A program made the position numbers and the translations under genes. A stretch of 64,000 bases of DNA, from the NCBI RefSeq assembly GCF_026167665.1, contig NZ_CP098740.1, positions 4,898,001 to 4,962,000 on the forward strand, read 5' to 3'. Of the stretch, positions 7,070 through 16,474 are shown piece after piece. Under the pieces are notes generated by a model, which was not told the DNA's origin, ran no database searches, and saw only the letters and a program-made list of their open reading frames with translations. How positions within the stretch are numbered: the first letter of the stretch is position 1; each line of letters opens with the position of its first letter. The DNA is from Streptomyces drozdowiczii. GTDB taxonomy: Bacteria; Actinomycetota; Actinomycetes; Streptomycetales; Streptomycetaceae.

Positions 7070-7420
7070 ATGACACGACAGAGCGCCAACTCCCTTTCCC
7101 TTTACGGTTTCCTGCGACCGCGTCCCGAATACGCCGATGAGGTCCGGCGCGTGCTGTCCGACCTCGTCGCGCCCACCCGGAGCGAACCCGGCAACCTGGC
7201 CTACCACCTCCACGAGCAGGAGGACGGGCGGTTCTTCCTGTACGAGGTGTGGCGCTCGCGGGAGGACCTGGACCGGCACAACGATCTGCCCGCGCTGCGC
7301 GCCTTCCTCGACAACCTGCCGGCCTTTCTGGAAGGGCCGCCCGAGGTGTACCTCGACACCATGATCAGTCCGTACGCGGACTCCGCGGAGAGCGCTCCAC
7401 TCGGTACAGTCCCCGTGTGA
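7070..7420 (+). CDS. ABM-domain monooxygenase (quinol monooxygenase-like)
   Basis: 116 residues with an antibiotic biosynthesis monooxygenase fold: SLYGFLRPRPEYADEVRRVL (first strand and helix), then GNLAYHLHEQEDG and FFLYEVWRSREDLDRHNDLP, the characteristic second half with the conserved Trp and His. Small dimeric, cofactor-free oxygenases of this fold oxidise quinols or polycyclic phenols; some are merely stress-associated. The divergent MerR gene suggests induction by a small ligand. Its TGA overlaps the GTG of the next small gene. Confidence 0.8.
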   Translation: MTRQSANSLSLYGFLRPRPEYADEVRRVLSDLVAPTRSEPGNLAYHLHEQEDGRFFLYEVWRSREDLDRHNDLPALRAFLDNLPAFLEGPPEVYLDTMISPYADSAESAPLGTVPV

Positions 7421-7602
7421 GCAGCGAGCCCGAACCGACGATTCCCGAGATCACCCGCACCGACTGCGCGCGGTGCGGCACCGAGGTGCACGGTCTGGCC
7501 GGGCGGTACGCCTGTGCGCTCTGCGGGTGGGTCAACCACTACTCGGAGGGGCACGAGGAACTGCCCGGCCTGGACGCGGACCCCGACCACGGGCGGCGGT
7601 AG
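7417..7602 (+). CDS. Small zinc-ribbon-like protein
   Basis: 61 residues from GTG 7417, overlapping the TGA of the ABM gene (GTGA). Two CxxC pairs (CARCGTEV and CALCGWVNHY), 17 residues apart, look like a compact zinc ribbon. The tail is acidic with EGHEELPGLDADPDHG. Function unknown; translational coupling suggests a role with the monooxygenase. Confidence 0.6.
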   Translation: MSSEPEPTIPEITRTDCARCGTEVHGLAGRYACALCGWVNHYSEGHEELPGLDADPDHGRR

Positions 7603-7656
7603 GGCGCGGCCGAAAGTCGGGTGACCCTCCGGCCGCGCCGCCCCTACCCTGCCGGG

Positions 7657-8899
7657 ATGGGTGATGCGCGTGCTGGACTGATGGCCACCGACGACCAGGG
7701 CGCTTCGCCGCTGCGAGTGCCCGCCTTCCGGCGGTTCCTGCTCGCCCATCTGGTCTCAGCGACCGGGTCCGCGATGGCCCCCGTCGCGCTGGCGTTCGCC
7801 GTGATCGAGCAGGGCGGGGGAGCGCGGTCGCTCGGGATCGTGCTGACCGCCAACACCGTGCCGGCCCTGATCCTCCTGCTCGTCGGCGGGGTGCTGGCGG
7901 ACCGGGTCTCGCGCAGCCGGATCCTCTTCCTCGGCAACCTCGTCGCGGGGGCCGCGCAGGCGGTCGTGGCCGTGCTCGTCGCGACCGGGACGGCGACCAC
8001 CGCCGCGATGAGCCTGTGCGCGTGTGCCTCGGGGGCGGCGGCCGCGTTCACCACGCCGGCGGCCCAGGGGTCGTGCCCCGGCTCGTTCCGCCGGACCGGC
8101 TCCAGCAGGCCAACGCGCTGGTCCGGGTGCCCAGGAACGCGGTCAAGGTCGTCGGTCCCGTCGCCGGCGGGTTCGTCGTCGCGCTGACCGGGCCCGCCTG
8201 GGCGCTCGGGTGGGACGCCGTCACCTTCGTCGTGGCCGCGCTCCTGCTGGCGGGGCTGCGGCTCGCGGGGACGGTGTCCGCCGGGGGTCCGGGCGGGGGC
8301 TGCTGGCCGATCTGCGGGTCGGGTGGGCCGGGTTCAGGTCCCGGGTGTGGCTGTGGAGTTTCACCCTGTCCGGCACGGCGGTCGTGGCCGCCTGGCTGGC
8401 CGGGTACCAGCTGCTCGGGCCGCTCGTGGCGGACCGCAGCTACGCGGGCGCCGGTTCGTGGGGGCTGGTGCAGGGGGCGTTCGCGGCGGGGCTGCTCGCG
8501 GGGACGTTCGTCTGTCTGCTGTGGAAGCCGCAGCGCCTGGTCCTGGTCGCCGTGGTGACGAGTTCCGGGCTCTTTCTGCCGTTGGCCGCGATGGGGTCCG
8601 GGCTGCCGCTGTCCTGGGTGCTGGGGGCGGCCGTCGTCGCCGGAGCGGGGATGGACGTGGCCGTCGTCGCCTGGTCCACCGTCATGCAACAGCAAGTGCC
8701 GGACGAGGAGTTGGGGCGCCTCAACGCCTTCAACTCGCTGGGCGAGCAGATCGCCATCCCGGTCGGCTACCTCGCGGTCGCGGCCGCGTCCGCGTACTGG
8801 TCCAGCGGGCACATCCTCCTGGTGTGCTCGGCCGTCATCCTCGCTGCCGGGGTGGCCAACGCCTGCGTACGCGATGTGCACCGGATCAGGCGGAGGTGA
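7657..8899 (+). CDS. MFS transporter, interrupted by two apparent frameshifts
   Basis: Reading one protein needs three frames. Frame A: MGDARAGLMATDDQGASPLR through AAFTTPAAQG, TM1-4. Frame B: VVPRLVPPDRLQQANALVRV through GLRLAGTVSAGG. Frame C: GRGLLADLRVGWAGF to the stop, with FNSLGEQIAIPVGYLA. Each switch is repaired by adding one G: in the GGGG at 8067-8070 and in the GGGGG at 8283-8287. The whole would be ~413 residues with 12 TM helices, of the MFS_3 (enterobactin exporter-like) type. ATG 7657 is used; 7681 is an alternative. Because both breaks are single G losses in runs, sequence error is more likely than decay. Confidence 0.75.
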
Positions 8900-8931
8900 G
8901 GCTCCTCCGGCCGGACCGACGTGTCGATGGT

Positions 8932-8959
8932 TTGTATATGTCGTTCACCGACCTATAGT
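8932..8959 (+). promoter_or_regulatory. Promoter of the methyltransferase gene (leaderless)
   Basis: TTGTAT (8932-8937), 16 bases, TATAGT (8954-8959). The ATG at 8966 lies 6 bases after the -10, so transcription probably begins at or next to the start codon. No Shine-Dalgarno sequence is present. Confidence 0.5.
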
Positions 8960-8965
8960 GGCGTC

Positions 8966-9739
8966 ATGGCATCCAAGAAGAACCTCGTCGCCAACCGTGA
9001 GTCCCTTGCCCACAAGGTCCGTTACGCCGCGAGCCGGCCGGACCGCATCGCGCCCTACCTGAAGCGGGCGGCCCGCGACCGCTGGCTGGCGTTCAAGCAC
9101 CCGGACCATGTGAACTACTACCGCGCCGTGATGGCCTCGGACACCCGGCGCAACCCGGAGGCCGCCGTCGGCAGCCAGACGCACGAACGGTGGCTGGCGC
9201 TGGGGCAGATGCAGTTCGACTACCTCGTCGAGCACGGACTCGCCCCCGGGGCCCGGATGCTCGACATCGGGTGCGGGAACCTCCGGGCCGGCTGGCGGTT
9301 CATCGACTACCTGGAGGCCGGGCACTACTACGGCATCGACATCTCACCCGACATCCTGATCGCCGCCAAGCGGACCCTGACCGAGCGGGGGCTCCAGGCC
9401 AAGGTGCCGCACCTGACCATCACCAAGGACCTGAAGCTGGACTTCCTGCCGGACGCGTACTTCGACGTCGTCCACGCCCACAGCGTCTTCTCGCACTCGC
9501 CGATCGAGATCATCGAGGAGTGCCTGGCCCATGTGGGGCGCGTACTCGCGCCCGGCGGGCACTTCGACTTCACCTTCGACCGGACCACCGGCGCCGAACA
9601 CCAGGTGCTGCGCGAGGACTTCTACTACCGGACCGAGACCCTGACCGCCCTCGCGGCCAAGCACGGGCTGCGCGCGCGGTTCATGGAGGACTGGGAGAAG
9701 CTGGGGCACGGGCAGTCGAAGATCCGCGTGACCGCCTGA
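8966..9739 (+). CDS. Class I SAM-dependent methyltransferase
   Basis: 257 residues. A basic N-terminal helical part (residues 1-60) precedes a Rossmann methyltransferase domain. Motif I is MLDIGCGNLRAGWRF; the acidic residue of motif II is in YYGIDISPD; FDVVHAHSVFSH covers motif IV, and RVLAPGGHFDFTFD covers post-motif. Substrate unknown. ATG at 8966 matches the leaderless promoter just before it. It is 67 bases downstream of the MFS gene but has its own promoter. Confidence 0.8.
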   Translation: MASKKNLVANRESLAHKVRYAASRPDRIAPYLKRAARDRWLAFKHPDHVNYYRAVMASDTRRNPEAAVGSQTHERWLALGQMQFDYLVEHGLAPGARMLDIGCGNLRAGWRFIDYLEAGHYYGIDISPDILIAAKRTLTERGLQAKVPHLTITKDLKLDFLPDAYFDVVHAHSVFSHSPIEIIEECLAHVGRVLAPGGHFDFTFDRTTGAEHQVLREDFYYRTETLTALAAKHGLRARFMEDWEKLGHGQSKIRVTA

Positions 9740-9774
9740 ACCCCCGCGCCCTCAGCCCGTGTTCGTCCCGTCCC

Positions 9775-10662
9775 TCAGCCCGGGCTCGTCCCGCCCCGCA
9801 GCCGCCACAGCCGCAGCGCCACCCCCGCCGCCGCCACGACGGCCAGGGCCGGGACCAGGGTGTCCCGGTCCACCACCCCGGCGCAGTACCCCATCGCGAC
9901 GAACGGCGCCCCGGCCAGCGCGAACCGGCCGGGCGTGCGCAGCCGGGCCAGCGCCGGACGGCCCGCGAGGAGCAGGGCGGCGGCCACCGGGACGCCCAAC
10001 CGCCAGAGCATGTAAGCGAGATGGCCGCCCGCGTCCGCCAGGGCCAGTGCGGCCACCATGAGCCCGGTCCACAGCAGCAGCGCGACCCGGGCCGCGGCGC
10101 CGAGGGCGCGCCCGGGCGGGCGCAGGTCCGGCGGGCAGGCCAGCGGCAGCGCGGCCACCGCGACCGGGGCCAGGAGATACGGGGCGGCGGCGGGCGGCGG
10201 CAGCACTCCGGCCGCCAGCGGGACCACGAGGAGCGCCAACTCCTGGGCCAGCGCGCCCGCGAACGCGCACCGCGCCCCCGCCGCGAACCGCCCGCCCAGC
10301 GCCAGGACCGCCCCGGCCAGCGTCACCAGGTCGCAGCCGGTCATGACGAAGCTGAGCGGGACCAGGAAGTCCGGATTCCCGCTCAGCCGCCAGTCGCCGA
10401 GCATCGAGACCAGGCCGAAGGCGGCGTACGCGGCCGTCGCGGCCAGTGCGAAGGGCGCGGCGGCGGCGAACAGGCGACCGGCGCGCTGGGCGGACCCCAG
10501 GCGCATCCGCATCCGCAGCGCGTGCGCCACGATGTCGCCCGCCTCCCGGAACCGGGCGGTCCGGCCCGCGCCCTCGGTCGCCTCCCGGTACGCCTCCGCG
10601 ATCTCCGGCCCGAACGCGCGGCGGTAACCGGCCGGGTAGAGCCGCAGCAGCGGGGTGCTCAC
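9775..10662 (-). CDS. PadR-associated integral membrane protein
   Basis: 295 residues from GTG 10662. Residues 1-60 form a soluble helical segment (LLRLYPAGYRRAFGPEIAEA, YREATEGAG) typical of the permease-associated N-terminus that partners PadR regulators in actinomycetes. The rest has about eight TM helices rich in Ala/Leu. The GTG overlaps the TGA of the PadR gene by 4 bases, so the two are translationally coupled. Function unknown; such pairs often respond to envelope stress or drugs. Confidence 0.7.
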   Translation of the reverse strand: MSTPLLRLYPAGYRRAFGPEIAEAYREATEGAGRTARFREAGDIVAHALRMRMRLGSAQRAGRLFAAAAPFALAATAAYAAFGLVSMLGDWRLSGNPDFLVPLSFVMTGCDLVTLAGAVLALGGRFAAGARCAFAGALAQELALLVVPLAAGVLPPPAAAPYLLAPVAVAALPLACPPDLRPPGRALGAAARVALLLWTGLMVAALALADAGGHLAYMLWRLGVPVAAALLLAGRPALARLRTPGRFALAGAPFVAMGYCAGVVDRDTLVPALAVVAAAGVALRLWRLRGGTSPG

Positions 10663-10997
10663 GCGGTGGCCGGCTTCCCGGCGGCACCGAGGCGCCGGGT
10701 GGCCTCGCGCGCGGTGGCGGCGATCCGGCGGGCCTCGGCGGCCAGGGTCTCCCTGCCGGTCGCGGTGAGCGTGTAGGTGCGGCGGAGGCGGCTGTCCACG
10801 ACCTCCTCCGCGTGCACCTCGATCAGGCCCTCGTTCAGCAGGCGCTCCAGCGCCCCGTACAGCGTGCCGGTGCGCATCTTCACCCGGCCGCCGGAGATCG
10901 TCTCGACCTCGCGCGCGATGGCGTAACCGTGCCGGGGCTCGTCCGCCAGGGCGGTCAGGAGGAGGAGGGTCGGTTCCTGCATCGCGCGTTCGCTCAT
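10659..10997 (-). CDS. PadR family transcriptional regulator
   Basis: 112 residues from ATG 10997 (MSERAMQEPTLLLLTALADE). PadR winged helix: HGYAIAREVETISGGRVKMR followed by TGTLYGALERLLNEGLIE and the wing RRTYTLTATGRE. Short C-terminal helix for dimerisation, as in PadR subfamily 2. It is the first gene of a two-gene unit with the overlapping membrane protein and probably represses it. Confidence 0.88.
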   Translation of the reverse strand: MSERAMQEPTLLLLTALADEPRHGYAIAREVETISGGRVKMRTGTLYGALERLLNEGLIEVHAEEVVDSRLRRTYTLTATGRETLAAEARRIAATAREATRRLGAAGKPATA

Positions 10998-11022
10998 GCC
11001 CGTATCGTACGCGAAGCATGGG

Positions 11023-12312
11023 TCACTCACCGGCATATGACGGGCCGCCCTGAGCTGCGACGGGAAGCACCTTCCCCAGGCGGGCCAAGGGGGAGAGCGC
11101 CATGAACAGCGGGGAGAGGGCGAGTGCGACCGCCGTGACGAGGAGGCTCGGGCGCAGCCCCCACGTACCCGCCAGGAAGCCGCCGAGCAGGGAGCCGAAG
11201 GGGGTGAGGCCCATCCCCGCGAAGTTGATCGTCGCCACCACGCGGGCCTGGATGCGGACCGGCGTGACCGCCTGCCGTACGGACATCACCGTCACGTTGA
11301 CGAGCTGGCCGAACGTACCGAAGACCAGGTTGACGGCCATCAGCGCGGGCAGGACCAGGGGCCCGGAGCCGTGCAGCGCCGGTACGCCGAGCATCACGCC
11401 GTCCGCGAGCACCGCCGACCCCACCAGCACCACGCCGTACCCAAGCCGCTCCGGCAGCCGTGCCGCGAGCAGCGACCCCAGCACCGCCCCCGGGCCGGTC
11501 GCCGCCAGCGCCAGGCCCACCTCCGCGCCGGACAGGCCCAGTTCGCGGGGGAGGAAGAGCAGGTAGACCGTCATCAGGGCCGCCAGCGAGAACTGGAACA
11601 GGGCCGACGCCAGTCCCACCGCACGCAGCGCCGGGTGCCGGGCCACGAAGCGGAGCCCTTCGTGGATGCGCCGCAGGACCGGCGCGGGGGCCCCGGCGGG
11701 CGCGGGCACGCGTTCCGGGCGGCGGATGCGGCCGATCGACACGGCCGACAGCACGAAGAAGCCCGCACCGGTGACGACCGCGAGCAGCGGCGAGAACACC
11801 GACATCAGCGCCCCGCCCAGCGCCGGGCCGCCGATCCGCGCGGCCGACCTGCTGCCCTCCAGCGCGCTGTTGCCCCGCATCAGCAGCTCGCGGTCCACCA
11901 GCCGCACCAGCGACGCCTGATACGCCACATCGAAGAACACGCTCCCCACCCCGAGCAGGGCGGCCACCACGAGCAGGACCGGCAGCCCGAGCACGCCGAG
12001 CAGCAGCGCCAGGGGGACCGCCGCCAGGGCCAGTGCCCGGCCGAGGTCCGCCGCGACCATCACCGTGCGGGTGCGGCGGCGGTCCGCCCACGCGCCCGCG
12101 AACAGCGAGAGCAGCAGGATCGGCGCCTGCTCCACCGCGCGCAGCAGGCCGAGCGCGCCCGCGTCGGCGTGCAGCGTGACGACGGCGACGAGCGGCAGGA
12201 CGACCAGGAGCGCCTGCTCGCCGAACTGGGAGGCGGTCTGCCCGGCCCACAGGCGCAGGAAGTCGGAGTCCCGCCGGAGTGCGGGGGAGGGGATACGGGA
12301 AACGGGTCGCAC
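11023..12312 (-). CDS. MFS transporter
   Basis: About 429 residues from GTG 12312 (VRPVSRIPSPALRRDSDFLR), chosen because AAGGGG lies 5 bases before it; the open frame extends to 12420 but with non-hydrophobic, low-conservation sequence. Twelve predicted TM helices; FLRLWAGQTASQFGEQALLV opens TM1 and GAWADRRRTRTVMVAADLGR is the MFS loop 2-3 signature. It belongs to the MFS_3 type of efflux permeases. Substrate not deducible. It ends 26 bases before the start of the PadR gene on the same strand. Confidence 0.85.
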   Translation of the reverse strand: MRPVSRIPSPALRRDSDFLRLWAGQTASQFGEQALLVVLPLVAVVTLHADAGALGLLRAVEQAPILLLSLFAGAWADRRRTRTVMVAADLGRALALAAVPLALLLGVLGLPVLLVVAALLGVGSVFFDVAYQASLVRLVDRELLMRGNSALEGSRSAARIGGPALGGALMSVFSPLLAVVTGAGFFVLSAVSIGRIRRPERVPAPAGAPAPVLRRIHEGLRFVARHPALRAVGLASALFQFSLAALMTVYLLFLPRELGLSGAEVGLALAATGPGAVLGSLLAARLPERLGYGVVLVGSAVLADGVMLGVPALHGSGPLVLPALMAVNLVFGTFGQLVNVTVMSVRQAVTPVRIQARVVATINFAGMGLTPFGSLLGGFLAGTWGLRPSLLVTAVALALSPLFMALSPLARLGKVLPVAAQGGPSYAGE

Positions 12313-12523
12313 GGAGGCCCCTTGGGCTGCGGACGGCAAGGCTCCGCCGCCGCCCGACGCAGCGGTGTGCGTCGGCGGTCCGGCGGGAAGGGCTCGCTGT
12401 GCCGCGCTCGAAGGCAGCACGCGATGACGGGTCGGTCTACGACGTCAGCGCGTGCGCGGGCTACCGGGCAACTTCCCCTCCTCGGGTCGTCGGTCGATCC
12501 TCGGGTCGTCGGTCGGTGGGAGG

Positions 12524-13480
12524 TTAGCCGCCCGGCGGGACGGGGAACAGCGGATTTTCGTCGCCGTCCTCCGGAGCCTCCTCGCGGGCCAGCTGCCGGA
12601 AGCGCTCCCGTAGCCACGCGTGGGCCGGATCGGCGTCGTGGCGCGGGTGCCAGGCCATGCCGAAGGGGAGCGGCGGCAGCGGGAAGGGGATCTCGAACGT
12701 CCGCAGGCCCAGGGTTTCCGTCAGCGGACGCGCCCGCAGGGAGGTCAGCCCGACCAGATCGCTGCTCAGCAGGATGAACAGGGAAGACGGCAGGGTGCCC
12801 ACGCTGGCCACCACCCGCCTGCTCAGGCCGAGTCCCGCGAGGGCGGTGTCCACCGGGCCCGTCGTCCGACCGCGCCGGGACACCGTCAGATGGTCGGCGG
12901 CGGCGAACCGGGCCGGGGTGATCTCCCCCTCCAGGAGCGGGTGGTCGGCGCGCACCACACCCACCATCCGGTCGTTGTAGAGGTGTTCGCGGTGCACCTC
13001 CGGGGAACGCACGTCGAGCACCCCCACCTCCAGGTCGGCCGCGCCCTCGCGCAGGAACGGGCCGTCCACATGGCTCTCCATCAGGAAGCGGAGCCGTACG
13101 CCCGGCGCCTCGCGGGCGATCCGGGCGAACAGCGCGGGGCCGGAGACCGCCGCCAGGGTGTCCTGGGCCAGCACCGTGAACGTCCGTGACAGGGCGCGCA
13201 GATCCACCTTGCCGCCCGACAGGAACAGCCCGCGCGCCCGCTCCACGACCGCGCGCACCTCGCCGTGGATGGCCAGGGCGTGCGGGGTGGGCACCATCGT
13301 GCGCCCGGCGCGCACCAGCACCGGATCACCGAGCGCCTTGCGGATGCGGCCGAGGGTGCGGCTCATCGCGGGCTCGGACAGATGCAGCCGGGCGGCGGCC
13401 CCGGAGACGCTGCATTCGTCGAGGAGAACGTCCAGGGCGACCAGAAGGTTGAGGTCAAGGCCGGATTGCGTCACGCGCAT
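12524..13480 (-). CDS. LysR family transcriptional regulator
   Basis: 318 residues from ATG 13480 (MRVTQSGLDLNLLVALDVLL). The N-terminal winged HTH is clear (CSVSGAAARLHLSEPAMSRT, LGRIRKALGDPVLVRAGRTM), of the NodD/PnbR-like branch with the motif LNLLVALDVLL. The C-terminal two-lobe LysR substrate domain is complete. Divergent from the MFS pump at 13571, with ~90 bases between, where the operator must lie; the ATGCAT palindrome at about 13488-13493 is close to its own start. It most likely controls the pump. Confidence 0.88.
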   Translation of the reverse strand: MRVTQSGLDLNLLVALDVLLDECSVSGAAARLHLSEPAMSRTLGRIRKALGDPVLVRAGRTMVPTPHALAIHGEVRAVVERARGLFLSGGKVDLRALSRTFTVLAQDTLAAVSGPALFARIAREAPGVRLRFLMESHVDGPFLREGAADLEVGVLDVRSPEVHREHLYNDRMVGVVRADHPLLEGEITPARFAAADHLTVSRRGRTTGPVDTALAGLGLSRRVVASVGTLPSSLFILLSSDLVGLTSLRARPLTETLGLRTFEIPFPLPPLPFGMAWHPRHDADPAHAWLRERFRQLAREEAPEDGDENPLFPVPPGG

Positions 13481-13570
13481 ACATCCCTTGTCGAAGATGC
13501 ATTGGAAAGCAAGTCGCGCCAACTCTACGGTGGGAGCACATCCCACCCGTCACGGCTCCCAGGAGGAGCG

Positions 13571-15040
13571 TTGTCCCCGTATGCCCAGAAGCCCCCGCGC
13601 CTTACCCCGGCCGCGCGATACGCGCTCTGCGCCTGTGTCCTCGTCGCGCAGGGCATGGTCGCCGCCGTCAACCTGCTCATCCCCCAGCTCGCCGCCTCCG
13701 CCCTGCACCCGTCCTCCAGCGAACTGCTCTGGTCGGTCGACGCGTACGTCATCGTCTTCGCCGGGCTGCTGATCCCGGCCGGTGCGCTCGGCGACCGCTT
13801 CGGCCGCAAGGGCGCCCTCCTCACCGGACTCGGCCTCTTCGCCGCGGGCGCCGCCACCAGCGCGCTCGCCACCGTCCCCGCCGTGCTCATCGCGGGACGC
13901 GGGGTGTGCGGAGCCGGGGCCGCGCTGATCATGCCCGCGACCATGTCCCTCCTGATCACCCTCACCCCGCCCGCCCGCAGGTCCCAGGCGCTGGCGACCT
14001 GGACGCTCGCGGCCGGCCTCGGCGGCCTCGCGGGCAACGTCGGAGGCGGCCTCGCCGGCCAGTTCTCCACCTGGCGCGCCCTGTTCTGGGCAATGGTGCC
14101 GCTCGCCGCGCTGCTCGCCCTCGCCGTCGCCCGCCTCACGCCCCGCAGCCCCGAACGCACCGACTCCGCGCCCGACCCGCTCGGCTCGCTCCTGCTCGTC
14201 GCCGCGCTCACCGCCCTGGTGTACGGGATCATCGAGGGCCCGCCGCAGGGCTGGGGCTCGGCGCGGGTGCTGACCGCCTTCGGCCTCGGAGCCGTACTGC
14301 TCACCGTCTTCACCGTGCACGGCCTCCGCGCGGCCAAGCCCCTGCTCGACCCCCGGGTCTTCGCCTCGCCCGTGCTGCGCGCCGGGACGCTGGGCATCGC
14401 CACGGCCTTCTTCGGGCTGTTCGCGCTGTTCTACGTCAACTCCCAGTACCTCCAGTACGTGAAGGGCTTCCCGGTCGGCCTCGCCGGGGTGGCGATCGTG
14501 CCGCTGACCGTCGGGATGGCCGTCATGCCGAAGTTCGGCGCGCGCTGGATGGACCGGTACGGCATCCGCCCGGTCGCGGGCGGCGGGCTCGCGGTCATCG
14601 GCCTGGGGCTGCTCCTCGTCTCGACCGCCGACGGCAGCACCCCGTACGCCCTGTACGCCGTCTACCTCCTGGTCATCTCCGCCGGTACGGGGCTCTGCGC
14701 GCCCGCGCTCACCGTGGCCGTCGTCGCCGGGCTGCCCGCGCACCGCAGCGGGCTCGGCTCCGGGCTCAACACGGCGGCGCGCGAGATCGGGGCGGCGCTC
14801 GGTGTCGCCGTCGTCGGCACCGTGCTGGCCTCCCGGGCCGGCGGTACCGGGGCCGCCCGCGCGGCCGCCTTCGCCCCGGCGATGGCCGACGGGCTGCGGG
14901 TCGTGGCGGCGGTGCTCCTGGTCGCCACGGTGTTCGTGGTGCTGGGGACGTCGGGGCGGCCGCGCGGGGCGGCGGAAGAGGCGGGGAGCGGGGAGGCGGC
15001 GGAGGCCGGGAGCGTCACCCGTACGGGGGTTCCCACGTAG
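13571..15040 (+). CDS. MFS drug transporter, DHA2 (14-TM) type
   Basis: 489 residues from a TTG at 13571, preceded by AGGAGGAGC. Fourteen hydrophobic segments. Signatures: LLWSVDAYVIVFAGLLIPAG (motif D1), GDRFGRKGALLTGLGLFAAG (motif A) and GAALIMPATMSLLITL (motif C of exporters, proline after the acidic position). A Glu/Ala tail follows the last TM. Proton-driven efflux is likely, substrate unknown. The divergent LysR gene is the probable regulator. Confidence 0.88.
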   Translation: MSPYAQKPPRLTPAARYALCACVLVAQGMVAAVNLLIPQLAASALHPSSSELLWSVDAYVIVFAGLLIPAGALGDRFGRKGALLTGLGLFAAGAATSALATVPAVLIAGRGVCGAGAALIMPATMSLLITLTPPARRSQALATWTLAAGLGGLAGNVGGGLAGQFSTWRALFWAMVPLAALLALAVARLTPRSPERTDSAPDPLGSLLLVAALTALVYGIIEGPPQGWGSARVLTAFGLGAVLLTVFTVHGLRAAKPLLDPRVFASPVLRAGTLGIATAFFGLFALFYVNSQYLQYVKGFPVGLAGVAIVPLTVGMAVMPKFGARWMDRYGIRPVAGGGLAVIGLGLLLVSTADGSTPYALYAVYLLVISAGTGLCAPALTVAVVAGLPAHRSGLGSGLNTAAREIGAALGVAVVGTVLASRAGGTGAARAAAFAPAMADGLRVVAAVLLVATVFVVLGTSGRPRGAAEEAGSGEAAEAGSVTRTGVPT

Positions 15041-15105
15041 CCGTGCCGGGAAGGGCGGCGCATGGTCGGTCTGACCTGTACGTTCCCTCCGGCCCAGGAG
15101 TCCTC

Positions 15106-15546
15106 ATGGCACAGACCGCGCCCCCGCCGGGCACCCCCTCCTCGCCCACCCCGCCGCGCCCGGGGGACGAGAACCCCTGGGCGTCCGGCGGGGTCATGTT
15201 CGCCGGTGTGCTGCTGATGGTGGACGGGGTGCTCGACGCGATCAAGGGCATCGCCGGTATCGCGTCGGACGAGGTGTACGCGCGGATCAACGACTACGTC
15301 TTCAAGTTCAACGTGACGGCCTGGGGCTGGATCCACCTCATCCTCGGCATCGTCATCGCGATCGTCGGCTGGGGCATCCTCAAGGGTTCCGCCTGGGCCC
15401 GCGGGGCCGGTGTCGGGCTCGCGGCGCTCAACATGATCGCCAACTTCATGTGGCTGCCCTACCAGCCGGTCTGGGCCGTGGTCTCCCTCGCCATCGACAC
15501 CTTCGTCATCTGGGCCCTGTGCACGGCACGGAAACCGGTGATCTGA
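15106..15546 (+). CDS. DUF7144-type four-TM membrane protein
   Basis: 146 residues; ATG at 15106 with CAGGAG before it. Pro-rich cytoplasmic N-terminus (PPPGTPSSPTPPRPGDENPW) then four TM helices (GGVMFAGVLLMVDGVLDAIK; WIHLILGIVIAIVGWGIL; GVGLAALNMIANFMWLPYQP; VVSLAIDTFVIWALC). This matches a family of small actinobacterial integral membrane proteins. No known function. Stands alone, 65 bases after the MFS gene. Confidence 0.75.
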   Translation: MAQTAPPPGTPSSPTPPRPGDENPWASGGVMFAGVLLMVDGVLDAIKGIAGIASDEVYARINDYVFKFNVTAWGWIHLILGIVIAIVGWGILKGSAWARGAGVGLAALNMIANFMWLPYQPVWAVVSLAIDTFVIWALCTARKPVI

Positions 15547-15603
15547 CCGGCCGATCCGGGCAGACTCCGTGCCGTTGTCAGTGGCACGGGTCACACTGGA
15601 CAC

Positions 15604-15828
15604 ATGTGCCGCAGTATCAAGACGCTCCGACCGCCCGTCCTGCCCGAAGAGGCCACCGAGGACGACATCCGTGCCGCCGCCCTGCAGTTCGTCCGCAAGG
15701 TGTCGGGCTTCCGTGCGCCGGCCGCGCACAACAGGGAAGTCTTCGACCGTGCCGTGGACGAGATCGCCGAGGCGACCGCCCGGCTGCTCGACGGCCTGGA
15801 GATACGGGGTGGTGTCAGGACGCCATAG
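15604..15828 (+). CDS. DUF2277 family protein
   Basis: 74 residues, starts MCRSIKTLRPPVLPEEATED, the near-invariant opening of DUF2277. Contains DDIRAAALQFVRKVSGFRAP. Small, soluble, no membrane segment; family role unknown although the invariant Cys2 suggests redox or cofactor contact. Its last 14 bases overlap the 3' end of the convergent DedA gene. Confidence 0.85.
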   Translation: MCRSIKTLRPPVLPEEATEDDIRAAALQFVRKVSGFRAPAAHNREVFDRAVDEIAEATARLLDGLEIRGGVRTP

Positions 15829-16474
15829 GGGGCGCGGCGGCCGCTGCGGCGGCCGGGCGCCGCATGAGCAGCGCGGCGAAGGAGCCCGCGAGGAACAGGG
15901 CGAGGACCGAGATGGCCGTGCCCAGCCAGCTCGCGCCCAGCCACTGCGCGCCGAAGTAGCCGAGGCCCACGCTGTAGCCGGCCCAGGCCACGCCGGCCAC
16001 GGCCGACCAGGGCAGGAATTCCTTCACCTTGCGGTGCGAGGCGCCCGCGCCCAGCGAGACGACGGAGCGCCCGGCCGGGGCGAAGCGCGCGATGACGACG
16101 AGGATGCCGCCGCCCCGGCTCAGGGCGGCGCCGAGGCGCTCCTGCGCGGAGGTCAGGCGGCGGGAGCGGGCGATGGCGCGGTCCAGCCGCTCGCCGCCGT
16201 GCCGGGCCAGCCGGTACGCGGCGAAGTCGCCGAGCACCGAGGCGGTGGCGGCGCACAGGACGAGGGCCAGCAGGGAGGGGACCTCGGTCACCTGACGGGC
16301 GGCGCCTGCGGCGTCGGCGGCGACACCGGTGGTGCCGGCCGCGGCGGCCGTGGCGGCGGTGATCACCAGCACACCGCTGGGCAGTACGGGGAGGAAGACG
16401 TCCAGCAGCACGGAGAGGGCGACCGCTACGTAGATCCATGGGCTGCCGGTCAGCGCGCCCACACTCTCTAGCAC
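15815..16474 (-). CDS. DedA family membrane protein
   Basis: 219 residues, about five TM segments. DedA features are present: the glycine motif ARFAPAGRSVVSLGAGASHR (the F/G-R-F-x-P-x-x-R signature) and GDFAAYRLARHGGERLDRA. DedA/VTT proteins are lipid scramblase- or flippase-like, involved in recycling of undecaprenyl phosphate or phospholipids across the membrane. Convergent with DUF2277 (14-base overlap). Confidence 0.85.
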   Translation of the reverse strand: MLESVGALTGSPWIYVAVALSVLLDVFLPVLPSGVLVITAATAAAAGTTGVAADAAGAARQVTEVPSLLALVLCAATASVLGDFAAYRLARHGGERLDRAIARSRRLTSAQERLGAALSRGGGILVVIARFAPAGRSVVSLGAGASHRKVKEFLPWSAVAGVAWAGYSVGLGYFGAQWLGASWLGTAISVLALFLAGSFAALLMRRPAAAAAAAPPMAS

